A stretch of 64,000 nucleotides of DNA from Nocardioidaceae bacterium UBA4001 (GCA_002384855.1 DGBP01000080.1:1-64000), one strand, 5' to 3'; positions 32,181 to 41,435 are shown, counted from the first letter of the stretch. Notes: generated by a model from the sequence alone, not told the origin. Program-made: numbers and translations.

Positions 32181-33425
32181 GTGGAACCGTCCTCGACGCT
32201 CCGGTTGCTGGAGCGTGACCGAAGGGCCGCCGGCGTGCTCATCGGCGTGGTCGCCCTGCAGCTCACCATGTCCATCAGGTTCTTCTTCAAGTACGTCGAG
32301 GCCGCACCGTGGGCGGCCTACGGGCTCTACGTCGTCCTCGGGGTCGTCCTGTCTGCCGCGATCCTCCGGAGCAGCCGCCTTCTGCTGGTCCTGAGCCATC
32401 CCGGGACGCTCGCGGTGGCGCTGGCCATCCTGCTCGGCATGGTCCTGGTCGCCTACCCCAAGGCGGATGCCCTGAGGGCGGTCGGGCGCGGCTCCGACCA
32501 GGACGACTGCGTGCGCACCATGGTCGACAACATCCTCGCCGGTCGAGCCCCGTTCGGCTACGGCTACTTCGACGACCCGTGCTCGACCGGGCCGAGCGAG
32601 TTCTTCGTCTACTTCCCGGTCCACGCCTGGAGCACCTACTTCGTCGTGGTGCCGGTCCTGGCCATCCTGCTCGGCTACTGGGCGCTGACCCGGGTCACGG
32701 ACCGCCCGGCGGCCGTGCTGCTCAGCCTGACCCAGCTCACCTCGTGGCTCTTCCTCGAGATGTCGGCCGTCGGGTCGGACATGCTCATTCTCGCCTGGCT
32801 CCTCGCCGCGGCGGTCGTGGGCGCCGTCCAGGGGCTCGACGGGCACGACACCGTCCTCACGGTGCTTGCGGGGGTGGCCTACTTCCTGTTCGCGGGAAGC
32901 CGGTTGCCCCTGGTGCTCACGGCCGCGGGGTCGCTCTGGGTCCTGCTCCTCGTGTTCGGTGCCCGGGCGCTGCGGTTCGTCGTCCCGGTCGCTCTCGCGA
33001 CGGCCGCGACCTATCTCGGCACCTACGCGATGGCACCGTCCCGCTTCACCCCCGGCCACCTGGTCGGCAAGTCCGCGCGGATCTGGGACTACCTGGTCGG
33101 GGATGCCGGCCCCGTGCTCGGCGCGGCCATCGTCCTCGTCGTCCTCACGGCCGCCGCCGGCAGCGCGCGACCGGCTGCGAGAGCCTTCGCGCGACGGCAC
33201 TACTACGGGGTGAACCTGGTGATCCTCGCGGTCCCGATGGTCGCCGTCGCGGCCTGGGACCTCTCGCGGCGTGACTTCGACCCGGCGCTGTTCGAGGGCC
33301 TTCACTACCTGTACTTCTGCGTGCCGATGCTGCTCGTCATGGCCGGGAGCAGGCTCAGCGCGGCCGCCGAGCGGACCGTCGGGCGGACCGTCGGGCCGGC
33401 GCTCGCCAGTGACACGACACAATGA
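32181..33425 (+). CDS. Polytopic membrane protein, possible GT-C glycosyltransferase
   Basis: 414 residues with about 10 membrane helices. The large first external loop holds GSDQDDCVRTMVDNILAGRAPFGYGYFDDP and a following FFVYFPVHAWSTY stretch. This resembles the acidic loop and Y-x-Y-P-P region of GT-C/GT87 polyprenyl-linked glycosyltransferases, though the match is weak. It could be the acceptor-side enzyme for the lipid-linked sugar made by the nearby GT2. GTG 32181 is chosen because GGAGG sits 5 bases upstream; earlier in-frame GTGs exist at 32145 and 32169. Confidence 0.65.
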   Translation: MEPSSTLRLLERDRRAAGVLIGVVALQLTMSIRFFFKYVEAAPWAAYGLYVVLGVVLSAAILRSSRLLLVLSHPGTLAVALAILLGMVLVAYPKADALRAVGRGSDQDDCVRTMVDNILAGRAPFGYGYFDDPCSTGPSEFFVYFPVHAWSTYFVVVPVLAILLGYWALTRVTDRPAAVLLSLTQLTSWLFLEMSAVGSDMLILAWLLAAAVVGAVQGLDGHDTVLTVLAGVAYFLFAGSRLPLVLTAAGSLWVLLLVFGARALRFVVPVALATAATYLGTYAMAPSRFTPGHLVGKSARIWDYLVGDAGPVLGAAIVLVVLTAAAGSARPAARAFARRHYYGVNLVILAVPMVAVAAWDLSRRDFDPALFEGLHYLYFCVPMLLVMAGSRLSAAAERTVGRTVGPALASDTTQ

Positions 33426-33429
33426 CCCC

Positions 33430-34227
33430 ATGGCTGTCATCCGCGCGAACTCCGTCCTGCCTGCCCGTCGCGAGCCGGTCACCTTGCACACCGCCGATGG
33501 TCTCGAGCTGGTCGGGGAGCTGGCGACGCCGGCCGACCGTGAGCCCGTCGCCACGATCGTGTGCCTGCACCCGCTGCCCACGCACGGCGGGATGATGGAC
33601 AGCCACATCTTCCGCAAGGCGGCCTTCCGGCTGCCTGCCCTCGCCGGGGTCGCCGTGCTCCGGTTCAACACCCGCGGCACCGAGAGCGAGCAGGGCCGCA
33701 GCGAGGGGGAGTTCGACCACGGCGAGGGGGAGCGGTACGACGTCGTGGCGGCCATCGAGTACGCCGAGTTCCACGACCTGCCCGCGATCTGGGTCGTCGG
33801 CTGGTCGTTCGGGACCGACCTCACGCTCATGCACGCCAACGACCCCGCGGTGCAGGGGGCCATCCTGCTGTCGCCGCCGCTGCGCTTCTCCGACGTCGAG
33901 CACCTGGAGGCGTGGGCCGAGTCGGGCAAGCCGCTGACCGCGCTGGTGCCCGAGCACGACGACTTCCTGCAGCCGCCGGAGGCCGAGGAGCGCTTCGCGA
34001 TCGTCCCCCAGGCCGAGGTGGTCGGTGTCGAGGGTGCCAAGCACCTGTGGGTCGGCGACGCGGAGATGGTGCTCGACGAGATCGTCCGCCGCGTCGCCCC
34101 CGAGGTCGCCGTACCCCTTCCCCGGGAGTGGGACGGGGAGATGGAGACCGCCGACACCAGCTTCTACAACGACAAGAACCGCGGTGCGGTCAAGGACGTG
34201 CCCCGGCCGCAGCCGCTGCAGGACTGA
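33430..34227 (+). CDS. Alpha/beta hydrolase
   Basis: 265 residues. Oxyanion-side HPLPTHGGMMDS, nucleophile elbow VGWSFGTD, acid in VPEHDDFLQP and a late His in GAKHLWVG form a plausible Ser-Asp-His triad. It resembles the short-chain hydrolases that act on small esters (YitV/KANL3-like, with the HPHPxxGG motif). The C-terminus runs about 30 residues past the fold and ends in a charged tail. Substrate unknown. It starts 4 bases after the membrane protein gene and converges on the AI-2E gene. Confidence 0.85.
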   Translation: MAVIRANSVLPARREPVTLHTADGLELVGELATPADREPVATIVCLHPLPTHGGMMDSHIFRKAAFRLPALAGVAVLRFNTRGTESEQGRSEGEFDHGEGERYDVVAAIEYAEFHDLPAIWVVGWSFGTDLTLMHANDPAVQGAILLSPPLRFSDVEHLEAWAESGKPLTALVPEHDDFLQPPEAEERFAIVPQAEVVGVEGAKHLWVGDAEMVLDEIVRRVAPEVAVPLPREWDGEMETADTSFYNDKNRGAVKDVPRPQPLQD

Positions 34228-34236
34228 CCGACACGG

Positions 34237-35580
34237 CTAGCGGACCTCCTGCTGGGGGAGGAAGACCTCCTTGGTGATCAGCTGGATCGCCGCCGCTGTG
34301 GGGACCGCGAGCAGGGCGCCGACCACGCCGAGCAGCCCGGCGCCGACGAGGGCGGCGACCACGATCAGCGACCCGGGGATGTCGACCGCACGGCCCATCA
34401 CGCGGGGGTACACCACGTAGTTCTCGAACTGCTGGTAGACGATGTAGAAGACCAGGGTGACCAGACCGATCTTCGGGTCGGTGGCGAACGCGATCGCGGT
34501 GACGATCAGGGCGCCCAACGTCGCGCCGATCATCGGGATCACGTCCAGGATCGCGACCACCGCCGCGAGGGCGATGGCGTACTCGCCGAGCCCGACGGAG
34601 AAGAGGAAGACCAGCGAGGCGAGCCCCGCCACGGTGGCGACGACGAAGGCCCCCGAGACGTAGGAGCCGACGTTGGCCAGGATCTGGTCGCCGAGGTAGG
34701 TGACCCGCTCCCGCCGGGTGGCGGGCGCGAAGCGGTAGAAGAACCGCTTGATCGCCGGCAGCGACGCCAGGAAGTACAGCATCAGCACGAGGATGACGAA
34801 GGCGTTCGCGATCGCCCCGAGCACGGCCAGGCCGGCGTTGAGCACGCCGCCGAAGGCAGCGCTGGCGAACTGGCCGCCCTGGAACGTCTCCTTGACGCGG
34901 TCGACGATGCCGTAGCGGTCGTCGAGGCTCTGGAAGGTCGCGTTGCTGCGCATCGCCTCCGCCCAGCTCGGTGCCTCTTCGGTGATCGTGGTGACCTGCG
35001 AGGTGATCAGCGGCACCACGGCGACCACGAACAGCGTGAGCGCCGCGAGGACGCCGAGACTCACGGTCAGCACCGCCCACGGCCGCTTCATCCCCCGTCG
35101 CAGGAAGAACTCGACCGCCGGGTTGAGGCCGACGGCGAGGAAGGCAGCGACGAGGATCAGCACGAGGATCGAACGGATCGACAGGATCTGCTGGCCGATC
35201 CAGAAAGCCAGCAGGGCGCCCACGGCACCCATGAACCCCATGTAGAACGCGGACGCCCGCTTCAGCGGGCGTCCCGGGGTGCCGTAGGCGTTCTCGGCGT
35301 CCTCCGCCGGGCGCCGGTCGACCAGGAACTCCTTCGACCGCTCCTCGGTCGTCAGCTCGTGGTGCTCCGCCTCGCGGGCCGCGCGCTGGGCGCGGCCCGC
35401 CGCTCCCTCTGCGCCGACGAGAGCGCCCTCTGCGCCCTCCCGGGCCTCCTGCGCGCCCTCCTGAGCCTCGTGCGCGCTCTCCTGAGCCCCCTCAGCGCCT
35501 TCGCGAGCCTCCTCGGCGGACTCCTCCGCCTCCTTGACCTCGTCGCGAAGGCGCCGCAGCTCCTCCTCTGGTCCGCTCAC
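34237..35580 (-). CDS. AI-2E family transporter with coiled-coil N-terminus
   Basis: 447 residues. From about residue 115 it has 7-8 membrane helices and the AI-2E/PerM family signatures, including ALAAVVAILDVIPMIGATLGALIV and FENYVVYPRVMGRAVDIPG. Some members export autoinducer-2, others are Na+/H+ antiporters. Unusual here is the first 75 residues: a hydrophilic repeat of E-G-A-x-E-A-x-E type units (EEAREGAEGAQESAHEAQEG) that would form a coiled coil. Its GTG overlaps the stop of the upstream coiled-coil gene (GTGA at 35580-35577), so the two proteins are co-expressed and may interact. Confidence 0.88.
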   Translation of the reverse strand: MSGPEEELRRLRDEVKEAEESAEEAREGAEGAQESAHEAQEGAQEAREGAEGALVGAEGAAGRAQRAAREAEHHELTTEERSKEFLVDRRPAEDAENAYGTPGRPLKRASAFYMGFMGAVGALLAFWIGQQILSIRSILVLILVAAFLAVGLNPAVEFFLRRGMKRPWAVLTVSLGVLAALTLFVVAVVPLITSQVTTITEEAPSWAEAMRSNATFQSLDDRYGIVDRVKETFQGGQFASAAFGGVLNAGLAVLGAIANAFVILVLMLYFLASLPAIKRFFYRFAPATRRERVTYLGDQILANVGSYVSGAFVVATVAGLASLVFLFSVGLGEYAIALAAVVAILDVIPMIGATLGALIVTAIAFATDPKIGLVTLVFYIVYQQFENYVVYPRVMGRAVDIPGSLIVVAALVGAGLLGVVGALLAVPTAAAIQLITKEVFLPQQEVR

Positions 35581-36803
35581 TTGCCGCCGGCGTCCTCGGC
35601 GGACGCCGGCTCGTCGCCCTGGGTCTTCGCGCCGGTCTGCGGGGCGGGCTTGCCGGCTTCCTTCTCAGGAGCCTTGTCGGCACCCTTCTCGGGGGACTGC
35701 TCCACAGGGTCGGCGAAGCCGGCGACGACGTCGCGCAGGGCACCGAGCTGGGCGACGATCGCGTCGCGCCGCTTCTGCACCCGGTCGACCTCGGCCCGGA
35801 GCCGGCCCAGCTCCTGCTCGGCGTCGGCCTGCCCGGAGGCCACCAGGCTCGCGGACTGGGTCTGGGCGGCCGCGACGATCTGCTCGGCCTCACGCCGGGC
35901 GCGGGTCAGCATCCGCTCGGCCTCGGTGTTCGCCTGGTCGCGGTGGGCGGTGGCCTGGGCCATCGCCTCGCGTGCCCGCTGCTCGGCCGCCTTGGCCCGT
36001 CCCTCGGCCTCCTGCACGATCTGGGCGGTCTCCGCAGTGGCGTTGCTGTGGTGCTCGGCCGCCTCGCGCGTGAGCCGCTCTCTCTCCACGGCCAGGGTGC
36101 GCCGCGCCTCCTGGACCTCGCGGTCCGCCGCTGCCCGGGCCTGCTCGGCCTCGCGACGCGCGCTGGTTCGCAGGGTGTTGCTCTCCTGCTCGGCGGCGAG
36201 CCGCAGCTGCTCGGCCTCCCGCCGGGCGCTCGCGAGCAGGTCCTCGGCCTCGGCATGGGCCATCTTGCGGTCCTGCTCGGCGTCGGCGGCCAGGCGGGCG
36301 CGGGTCTCGTCGAGCTCCTTGAGCTGCACGATCCGCATGTCCTCCGCGTCCCGCGAAGCGTGGGCGCGGAGTGCCTCGGCCTCCTTGGTGGCCTGCTTGC
36401 GGATCTCGTCGGCCTGGACCCGCGCCTGGGCCAGCACCTCGTCGGCCTGCTCCTCGGCGAGCCGGAGCATCTCGCTCGCGCGGCCGCCGAGACCGGCGTA
36501 CGAGGGCTCGTTGTTCTCGGACAGCTTCTTGCGCAGCTCTCCGACCTCGCGCTCGAGTTGCTGGACGCGCCTGCGCGCGTCGTCGAGGTTGGCCGCGAGA
36601 CCGGCGCGCTCGCCGGCCAAGGTGTGCATCTGCCGGTCGACAGCCGCCTGGTCGTAGCCGCCGCGGCGTACTACGGGGAAGCTGCGGCCGACGGCTGTGG
36701 CGCTCGAGGCCTCGCTCGCGGCCGGGAAGACCTGAGTGGCCTCGTCGGAGCCGTGGGGGTTGGAGTCGTCATCGAAGATTGACAGGCCGGATCGGTCGTT
36801 CAT
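35577..36803 (-). CDS. DivIVA/Scy-like coiled-coil scaffold protein
   Basis: 408 residues. After a short disordered start comes VVRRGGYDQAAVDRQMHTLAGERAGL, close to the DivIVA-type N-terminal motif, then about 270 residues of nearly unbroken coiled coil rich in Ala, Glu and Arg (repeated EAEQLR, ARREAEQ and ERERL units), then a Lys/Pro/Glu tail. Such proteins organise polar growth or septation in actinobacteria (Wag31, Scy, FilP). ATG 36803 has GAGG 7 bases upstream. It is the first gene of a two-gene operon with the AI-2E permease. Confidence 0.82.
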   Translation of the reverse strand: MNDRSGLSIFDDDSNPHGSDEATQVFPAASEASSATAVGRSFPVVRRGGYDQAAVDRQMHTLAGERAGLAANLDDARRRVQQLEREVGELRKKLSENNEPSYAGLGGRASEMLRLAEEQADEVLAQARVQADEIRKQATKEAEALRAHASRDAEDMRIVQLKELDETRARLAADAEQDRKMAHAEAEDLLASARREAEQLRLAAEQESNTLRTSARREAEQARAAADREVQEARRTLAVERERLTREAAEHHSNATAETAQIVQEAEGRAKAAEQRAREAMAQATAHRDQANTEAERMLTRARREAEQIVAAAQTQSASLVASGQADAEQELGRLRAEVDRVQKRRDAIVAQLGALRDVVAGFADPVEQSPEKGADKAPEKEAGKPAPQTGAKTQGDEPASAEDAGGK

Positions 36804-36896
36804 CGCGTTACCTCTACCTCGTGTGCGTGTTCGAAGAAGACTAGTGTCCCGGACCCACCACGTTAGTCCGCGCAGGCGCGAGGGACACGACACGAA

Positions 36897-36935
36897 CCGG
36901 CCGCCGTACCACTTGGTGAGGAGTACGGCGGCCGG
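36897..36935 (-). terminator. Strong hairpin after crotonyl-CoA carboxylase/reductase
   Basis: A 13-bp perfect inverted repeat, CCGGCCGCCGTAC (36897-36909) and GTACGGCGGCCGG (36923-36935), with a 13-nt loop. It begins 18 bases past the ccr stop codon on the minus strand and would isolate ccr from the coiled-coil gene downstream. A moderately T-rich sequence follows on the minus strand. Confidence 0.75.
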
Positions 36936-36953
36936 AGTGTGTCGAGCAGGGGA

Positions 36954-38291
36954 TCAGACGCCCCGGAACCGGTTGATCTCGTCGAGGTGCTGGGCCCGCT
37001 TCTCCTCGTCGCGGACGCCGAGGCCCTCCTCGGGGGCCAGGCAGAGGACGCCGACCTTGCCCTGGTGGAGGTTGTGGTGGACGTCGAGGGCGGCCTGGCC
37101 GACGTCCTCGAGGGTGTAGCTCTTGGACAGCGTCGGGTGGATCTGGCCCTTCGCGATGAGGCGGTTGGCCTCCCACGACTCGCGGTAGTTGGCGAAGTGC
37201 GAGCTGATGATCCGCTTGAGGTTCATCCACAGGTAGCGGTTGTCGTACTCGTGCATGTAGCCCGTGGTCGAGGCGCAGGTGGTGATGGTGCCGCCCTTGC
37301 GGGTGACGTAGACCGAGGCGCCGAAGGTCTCCCGGCCGGGGTGCTCGAACACGATGTCGATGTCCTCGCCGCCGGTGAGCTCGCGGATCCGGGCGCCGAA
37401 GCGCTTCCACTCCTTGGGGTCCTGGGTGTGCTCGTCCTTCCAGAACCTGTAGCCCTCCTCGGAGCGGTTGATGATCAGCTCCGCGCCCATGTTGCGGGCG
37501 ATCTGGGCCTTCTCCTCGTTCGACACGACGCAGATCGGGGTCGCGCCCCCGTTGAGGGCGTACTGCGTGGCGAACCCGCCGAGGCCGCCGGAGGCGCCCC
37601 AGACCAGCACGTTGTCGCCCTGCTTCATGTTGCCGCCGTTGGCGCTGACGAGCTGGCGGTACGCCGTGGAGTTCACCAGGCCGGGGGAGGCGGCCTCCTC
37701 CCAGGTGAGGTGCTCGGGCTTCGGCATCAGCTGGTTGGCCTTGACCAGTGCGACGTGGGCCAGACCGCCGAAGTTGGTCTCGAACCCCCAGATCCGCTGC
37801 TCCGGGTCGAGCATCGTGTCGTTGTGGCCGTCAGGCCCCTCGAGCTCGACGGAGAGGCAGTGTGCGACGACCCGGTCGCCCGGCTTCCAGTTGTGCACAC
37901 CGAGGCCGGTCTTCAAGACGACGCCGGCGAGGTCGGAGCCGACGACGTGGTAGGGCAGGTCGTGCCGCTTGGCCAGGGGAGAGACGCGGCCGTAGCGCTC
38001 GAGGAAGCCGAAGGTCGACACCGGCTCGAAGATCGAGGTCCAGACGGTGTTGTAGTTGATCGCCGACGCCATCACCGCGACCAGCGCCTCGCCCGGGCCG
38101 AGCTCGGGGAGGGGCACGTCCTCGACGTGCAGCGACCTACGGGGGTCCTTGTCGCGGGTCTCGAGACCCTCGAACATGTCCACCTCGTCCTTGTGGACGG
38201 TGGCCGCCCTGTAGTGGTCGGGGATCTCGAGGGCGGCGAAGTCCTCCGGGGAGGTGTCGCCGGCCGTGATGGCGTCGAGGATGTGCTTCAC
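36954..38291 (-). CDS. ccr: Crotonyl-CoA carboxylase/reductase
   Basis: NADPH-dependent reductive carboxylation of crotonyl-CoA to (2S)-ethylmalonyl-CoA, the defining step of the ethylmalonyl-CoA pathway; also a source of polyketide extender units. It has 445 residues, an MDR-family zinc-less dehydrogenase. Features: LVAVMASAINYNTVWTSIFEP near the N-terminus, HVVGSDLAGVVL, the cofactor site VWGASGGLGGFATQYAL, and IVFEHPGRETFGASV with ITTCASTTGYMHEYDNRYLWM, the latter holding the CO2-pocket region of true Ccr. GTG 38291 has GGAG at 5-base spacing. Paired with an epimerase gene just upstream. Confidence 0.95.
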   Translation of the reverse strand: MKHILDAITAGDTSPEDFAALEIPDHYRAATVHKDEVDMFEGLETRDKDPRRSLHVEDVPLPELGPGEALVAVMASAINYNTVWTSIFEPVSTFGFLERYGRVSPLAKRHDLPYHVVGSDLAGVVLKTGLGVHNWKPGDRVVAHCLSVELEGPDGHNDTMLDPEQRIWGFETNFGGLAHVALVKANQLMPKPEHLTWEEAASPGLVNSTAYRQLVSANGGNMKQGDNVLVWGASGGLGGFATQYALNGGATPICVVSNEEKAQIARNMGAELIINRSEEGYRFWKDEHTQDPKEWKRFGARIRELTGGEDIDIVFEHPGRETFGASVYVTRKGGTITTCASTTGYMHEYDNRYLWMNLKRIISSHFANYRESWEANRLIAKGQIHPTLSKSYTLEDVGQAALDVHHNLHQGKVGVLCLAPEEGLGVRDEEKRAQHLDEINRFRGV

Positions 38292-38370
38292 AGGAGCTCC
38301 TGAGGGTTCCGGGTTAGCGGGGTTGCGGGGAATCTACCGACGGGTAACGGGCGTGTCAGCACCCTGTGAC

Positions 38371-38826
38371 CTAGTTCTCTGCCGCCGGCTCGACCAGCTC
38401 GACGAGCACGCCGCCCGCATCCCTGGGGTGGATGAAGTTCACCCGCGAGCCCGCTGTGCCGCTCCGGGGCCGGTCGTAGAGCAGGCGCAGCCCGCGCTCG
38501 CGCAGCACCGCGCTGACGTGGTCGAGGTCGTCGACGCGGTACGCCAGCTGCTGCATGCCCGGTCCGGACCGGTCGAGGAACTTCGCGATCGTGGAGGTCT
38601 CGTCGAGCGGCGCCAGCAGCTGGATCGACGAGCCGGAGCCACCGACCGCGACCATCGCCTCGCGCACGCCCTGCTCCTCGTTGGTCTCCTGGTGGGTGAC
38701 CTCCATGCCGAAGGCGTCGCGGTAGAACGCGATCGCCTCGTCGAGGTCGGGGACCGCGACGCCGACATGGTCGATGGCGGTGAACAGGTGCTGGGGCAGA
38801 CCCGTGCTGGTTCCTGGGTTCGTCAT
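38371..38826 (-). CDS. mce: Methylmalonyl-CoA/ethylmalonyl-CoA epimerase
   Basis: Interconverts the 2R and 2S epimers of methylmalonyl- and ethylmalonyl-CoA, linking Ccr to Ecm. It has 151 residues of the vicinal-oxygen-chelate fold. Landmarks: AIDHVGVAVPDLDEAIAFYRDAFGM with metal ligand H20, SIQLLAPL, GPGMQQLAYRVDDLDHV, NFIHPRDAGGVLVELVEP. QQ replaces the HH found in animal and many proteobacterial enzymes, as I recall is usual in actinobacteria. An in-frame ATG at 38835 would add three residues. It is 79 bases upstream of ccr on the same strand. Confidence 0.92.
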   Translation of the reverse strand: MTNPGTSTGLPQHLFTAIDHVGVAVPDLDEAIAFYRDAFGMEVTHQETNEEQGVREAMVAVGGSGSSIQLLAPLDETSTIAKFLDRSGPGMQQLAYRVDDLDHVSAVLRERGLRLLYDRPRSGTAGSRVNFIHPRDAGGVLVELVEPAAEN

Positions 38827-38979
38827 GCCCGCCATCGTCGTACGACGGGCGGCGGAGCGGCGAGGAACTGTGAGATGCCCGACACCACGATCCTGACCCG
38901 ACCCCCTCCCTGTGACGAGGGCAACGTGGGTATCGTCCCTGGCAACAGGACGTTTGCTCGCTGCTCAGGAGGCCCTCCC

Positions 38980-40170
38980 ATGTCCGGATCCGTGATCGTC
39001 GCCGGTGCCCGCACCCCGATCGGCCGCCTGCTCGGCGGGCTCAAGGACCAGTCCGCCGCGGACCTCGGCGGAGTCGCGATCAAGGGCGCCCTGGAGAAGG
39101 CCGGGATCAGCGGCGACCAGGTGGAGTACGTGATCATGGGCCACGTGATCCAGGCCGGCGCCGGCCAGATCACCGCCCGCCAGGCCGCGGTCAAGGGCGG
39201 CGTGCCGATGAACGTCCCCGCGATCACCATCAACAAGGTCTGCCTCTCCGGCCTCAACGCGATCGCGCTCGCGGACCAGCTGATCCGCGCCGGCGAGCAC
39301 GAGATCGTCGTCGCCGGAGGCATGGAGTCGATGACCAACGCCCCGCACGTGCTCCCCAAGTCCCGAGAGGGCTTCAAGTACGGCGACGTGAGCCTGGTCG
39401 ACTCGATGGCCTACGACGCGTTGTACGACCAGTTCACCGACCAGGCGATGGGTGGCCTCACCGAGAGCTGCAACGTCGCCGCCCAGCAGCTGACCCGGCT
39501 GGAGCAGGACGAGTTCTCCGCGCGCTCCCACCAGCGCGCCGCCGAGGCCTGGAAGAACGGCGTGTTCGACGAGGAGGTCGTCCCCGTCGAGATCCCGCAG
39601 CGCCGCGGCGAGCCCGTCGTGGTGACCCAGGACGAGGGCGTCCGCGGGGACACCACCGCCGAGTCGCTCGGCAAGCTCCGCCCGGCCTTCAGCAAGGACG
39701 GCACCATCACCGCCGGCTCCGCCTCCCAGATCTCCGACGGCGCCGCGGCCGTGGTCGTGATGAGCAAGGCCAAGGCCGAGGAGCTCGGCCTCGAGTGGCT
39801 CGCCGAGATCGGCGCCTCCGGCCAGGTCGCCGGCCCCGACTCCACGCTGCAGATGCAGCCGGCCAACGCGATCGTGAAGGCCTGCGACAAGGAGGGCATC
39901 AAGCCCTCCGACCTCGACCTCGTGGAGATCAACGAGGCGTTCGCCGCGGTCGGCATCGCCTCCGCCCGTGAGCTCGGGCTGTCCGAGGACATCGTCAACG
40001 TCAACGGCGGCGCGATCGCGGTCGGCCACCCGGTCGGCATGTCCGGCGCCCGGATCGCCCTGCACCTCGCCCTGGAGCTCAAGCGTCGCGGTGGCGGCGT
40101 GGGGGCGGCCGCGCTGTGCGGCGGCGGTGGCCAGGGCGACGCGCTGATCGTCCGAGTCCCCTCTGCATGA
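38980..40170 (+). CDS. Acetyl-CoA C-acetyltransferase (thiolase II)
   Basis: Condenses two acetyl-CoA to acetoacetyl-CoA, or the reverse. It has 396 residues. The nucleophile is C88 in NKVCLSGLNAIALA, the catalytic His is in GHPVGMSGARI, and the second Cys is in CGGGGQGDA. Length and the MTNAPHVLPKSREGFKYG segment fit degradative/biosynthetic acetoacetyl-CoA thiolases. ATG 38980 follows AGGAGG. The stop overlaps the start of meaB (ATGA), so it is coupled to a cobalamin-mutase chaperone. With Ccr encoded on the other strand this supports acetyl-CoA entry to the ethylmalonyl-CoA pathway. Confidence 0.94.
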   Translation: MSGSVIVAGARTPIGRLLGGLKDQSAADLGGVAIKGALEKAGISGDQVEYVIMGHVIQAGAGQITARQAAVKGGVPMNVPAITINKVCLSGLNAIALADQLIRAGEHEIVVAGGMESMTNAPHVLPKSREGFKYGDVSLVDSMAYDALYDQFTDQAMGGLTESCNVAAQQLTRLEQDEFSARSHQRAAEAWKNGVFDEEVVPVEIPQRRGEPVVVTQDEGVRGDTTAESLGKLRPAFSKDGTITAGSASQISDGAAAVVVMSKAKAEELGLEWLAEIGASGQVAGPDSTLQMQPANAIVKACDKEGIKPSDLDLVEINEAFAAVGIASARELGLSEDIVNVNGGAIAVGHPVGMSGARIALHLALELKRRGGGVGAAALCGGGGQGDALIVRVPSA

Positions 40171-41147
40171 GGCGCTCGACCGCGTCGGTACCCGAGCTCG
40201 TCGAGAGGGCACGGTCAGGTGACCCCCGGGCCGTCGCCCGGCTGATCTCCCTGGTGGAGGACGCCTCGCCGCTGCTGCGCGAGGTGATGGCCGGCCTGGC
40301 GCCGTACACCGGCAACGCGCAGGTCGTCGGCATCACCGGCTCTCCGGGCGTCGGCAAGTCCACCTCGACCTCCGCGCTGGTGGGCGAGCTGCGCCGCGCC
40401 GGCAAGCGGGTGGGTGTCCTCGCCGTCGACCCGTCCTCGCCGTTCTCGGGTGGCGCCCTGCTCGGCGACCGGATCCGGATGCAGGAGCACGCCCTCGACC
40501 GGGACGTCTACATCCGCTCGATGGCCTCCCGCGGTCACCTCGGCGGCCTCTCGTGGTCGACCCCGCAGGCTCTGCGTGTGCTCGACGCGGCCGGCTGCGA
40601 CGTGATCCTCGTCGAGACCGTCGGCGTCGGCCAGAGCGAGGTCGAGATCGCCGGGCTCGCCGACACGACGCTCGTGCTGCTCGCGCCCGGGATGGGCGAC
40701 GGCGTCCAGGCCGCCAAGGCCGGCATCCTCGAGATCGGTGACGTGTACGTCGTCAACAAGGCCGACCGGGACGGCGCCGAGCAGGTCCGTCGCGAGCTGC
40801 GCACCATGATCTCGCTCGCCGACCGGCCCGAGGGCTCCTGGAGGCCGCCGATCGTGCTGACCGTGGCGCAGGCGGGGCAGGGCGTCGACGAGGTGGCCGC
40901 GGCCATCGACGAGCACCGCGCGTGGATGGAGTCCGCCGGCGAGCTCGACCGGAGGCGGGTCAAGCGCGCGCGCGACGAGGTCGAGACGATCGCGGTGACC
41001 GCGCTGCGCGCCCGCTGGGGCGACGTGCACGAGCGCAGCGAGCTCGACGACCTCGCCGAGCAGGTCGTGGCGGGCAAGACCGACCCGTACCGCGCGGCCG
41101 ACGCGCTGCTCGACGCGTTCACCGAGCTCGATGCCGCACGGCCCTGA
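40167..41147 (+). CDS. meaB: MeaB-type GTPase, chaperone of adenosylcobalamin mutases
   Basis: G3E-family P-loop GTPase that gates loading of adenosylcobalamin into acyl-CoA mutases and protects them from inactivation. It has 326 residues. Walker A GSPGVGKS is at 58-65, DPSSPFSGGALLGDRIRM is the MeaB/ArgK switch region, ETVGVGQSE the G3 region and NKAD the base-recognition motif. It starts inside the thiolase stop codon. Two mutases are encoded in this window (meaA at 17192 and the IcmA-like gene at 42696); the latter is closer and on the same strand. Confidence 0.95.
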   Translation: MRRSTASVPELVERARSGDPRAVARLISLVEDASPLLREVMAGLAPYTGNAQVVGITGSPGVGKSTSTSALVGELRRAGKRVGVLAVDPSSPFSGGALLGDRIRMQEHALDRDVYIRSMASRGHLGGLSWSTPQALRVLDAAGCDVILVETVGVGQSEVEIAGLADTTLVLLAPGMGDGVQAAKAGILEIGDVYVVNKADRDGAEQVRRELRTMISLADRPEGSWRPPIVLTVAQAGQGVDEVAAAIDEHRAWMESAGELDRRRVKRARDEVETIAVTALRARWGDVHERSELDDLAEQVVAGKTDPYRAADALLDAFTELDAARP

Positions 41148-41256
41148 CCGCGTGCCTCCCACGTCGACCGGGCCGTCTCCGGTATAAACGGCAGACGGGG
41201 TGCGCCCTGCCGGCGTGCCGCGTCAGTACCGCCACACACTCGGGATGGAGAGCAGG

Positions 41257-41424
41257 ATGAAGAAGGTCGTCTTGGCGGTCGTGGTCCTGTTCCTCGGCTT
41301 CTACCTGCTGCGGGACCCGGCCGAGCTGGCCTCGTTCTCGCAGAACGCCGTGGTCGCGCTGTGGAACATGGTGAGCGCGCTCTTCGAGGCGATCATCGAC
41401 TTCCTCAACGCGTTGCTCGGCTAG
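41257..41424 (+). CDS. Small membrane protein (55 aa), unknown
   Basis: 55 residues: Met-Lys-Lys, a hydrophobic helix (VVLAVVVLFLGFYLL), a short polar turn and a second amphipathic or hydrophobic segment (VVALWNMVSALFEAIIDFLNALLG). GGAG lies 8 bases upstream of ATG 41257; in-frame ATG 41245 is an alternative. The next gene starts 11 bases after the stop, so they likely form an operon. No family recognised. Confidence 0.6.
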   Translation: MKKVVLAVVVLFLGFYLLRDPAELASFSQNAVVALWNMVSALFEAIIDFLNALLG

Positions 41425-41435
41425 GAGCGCCTCAG

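Noticed and set aside
41173..41198. CCGTCT/AGACGG hairpin containing TATAAA after meaB
   Set aside because: Six-base stem with a 14-base loop and no T-run; neither a good terminator nor a good promoter (no -35 at proper spacing).
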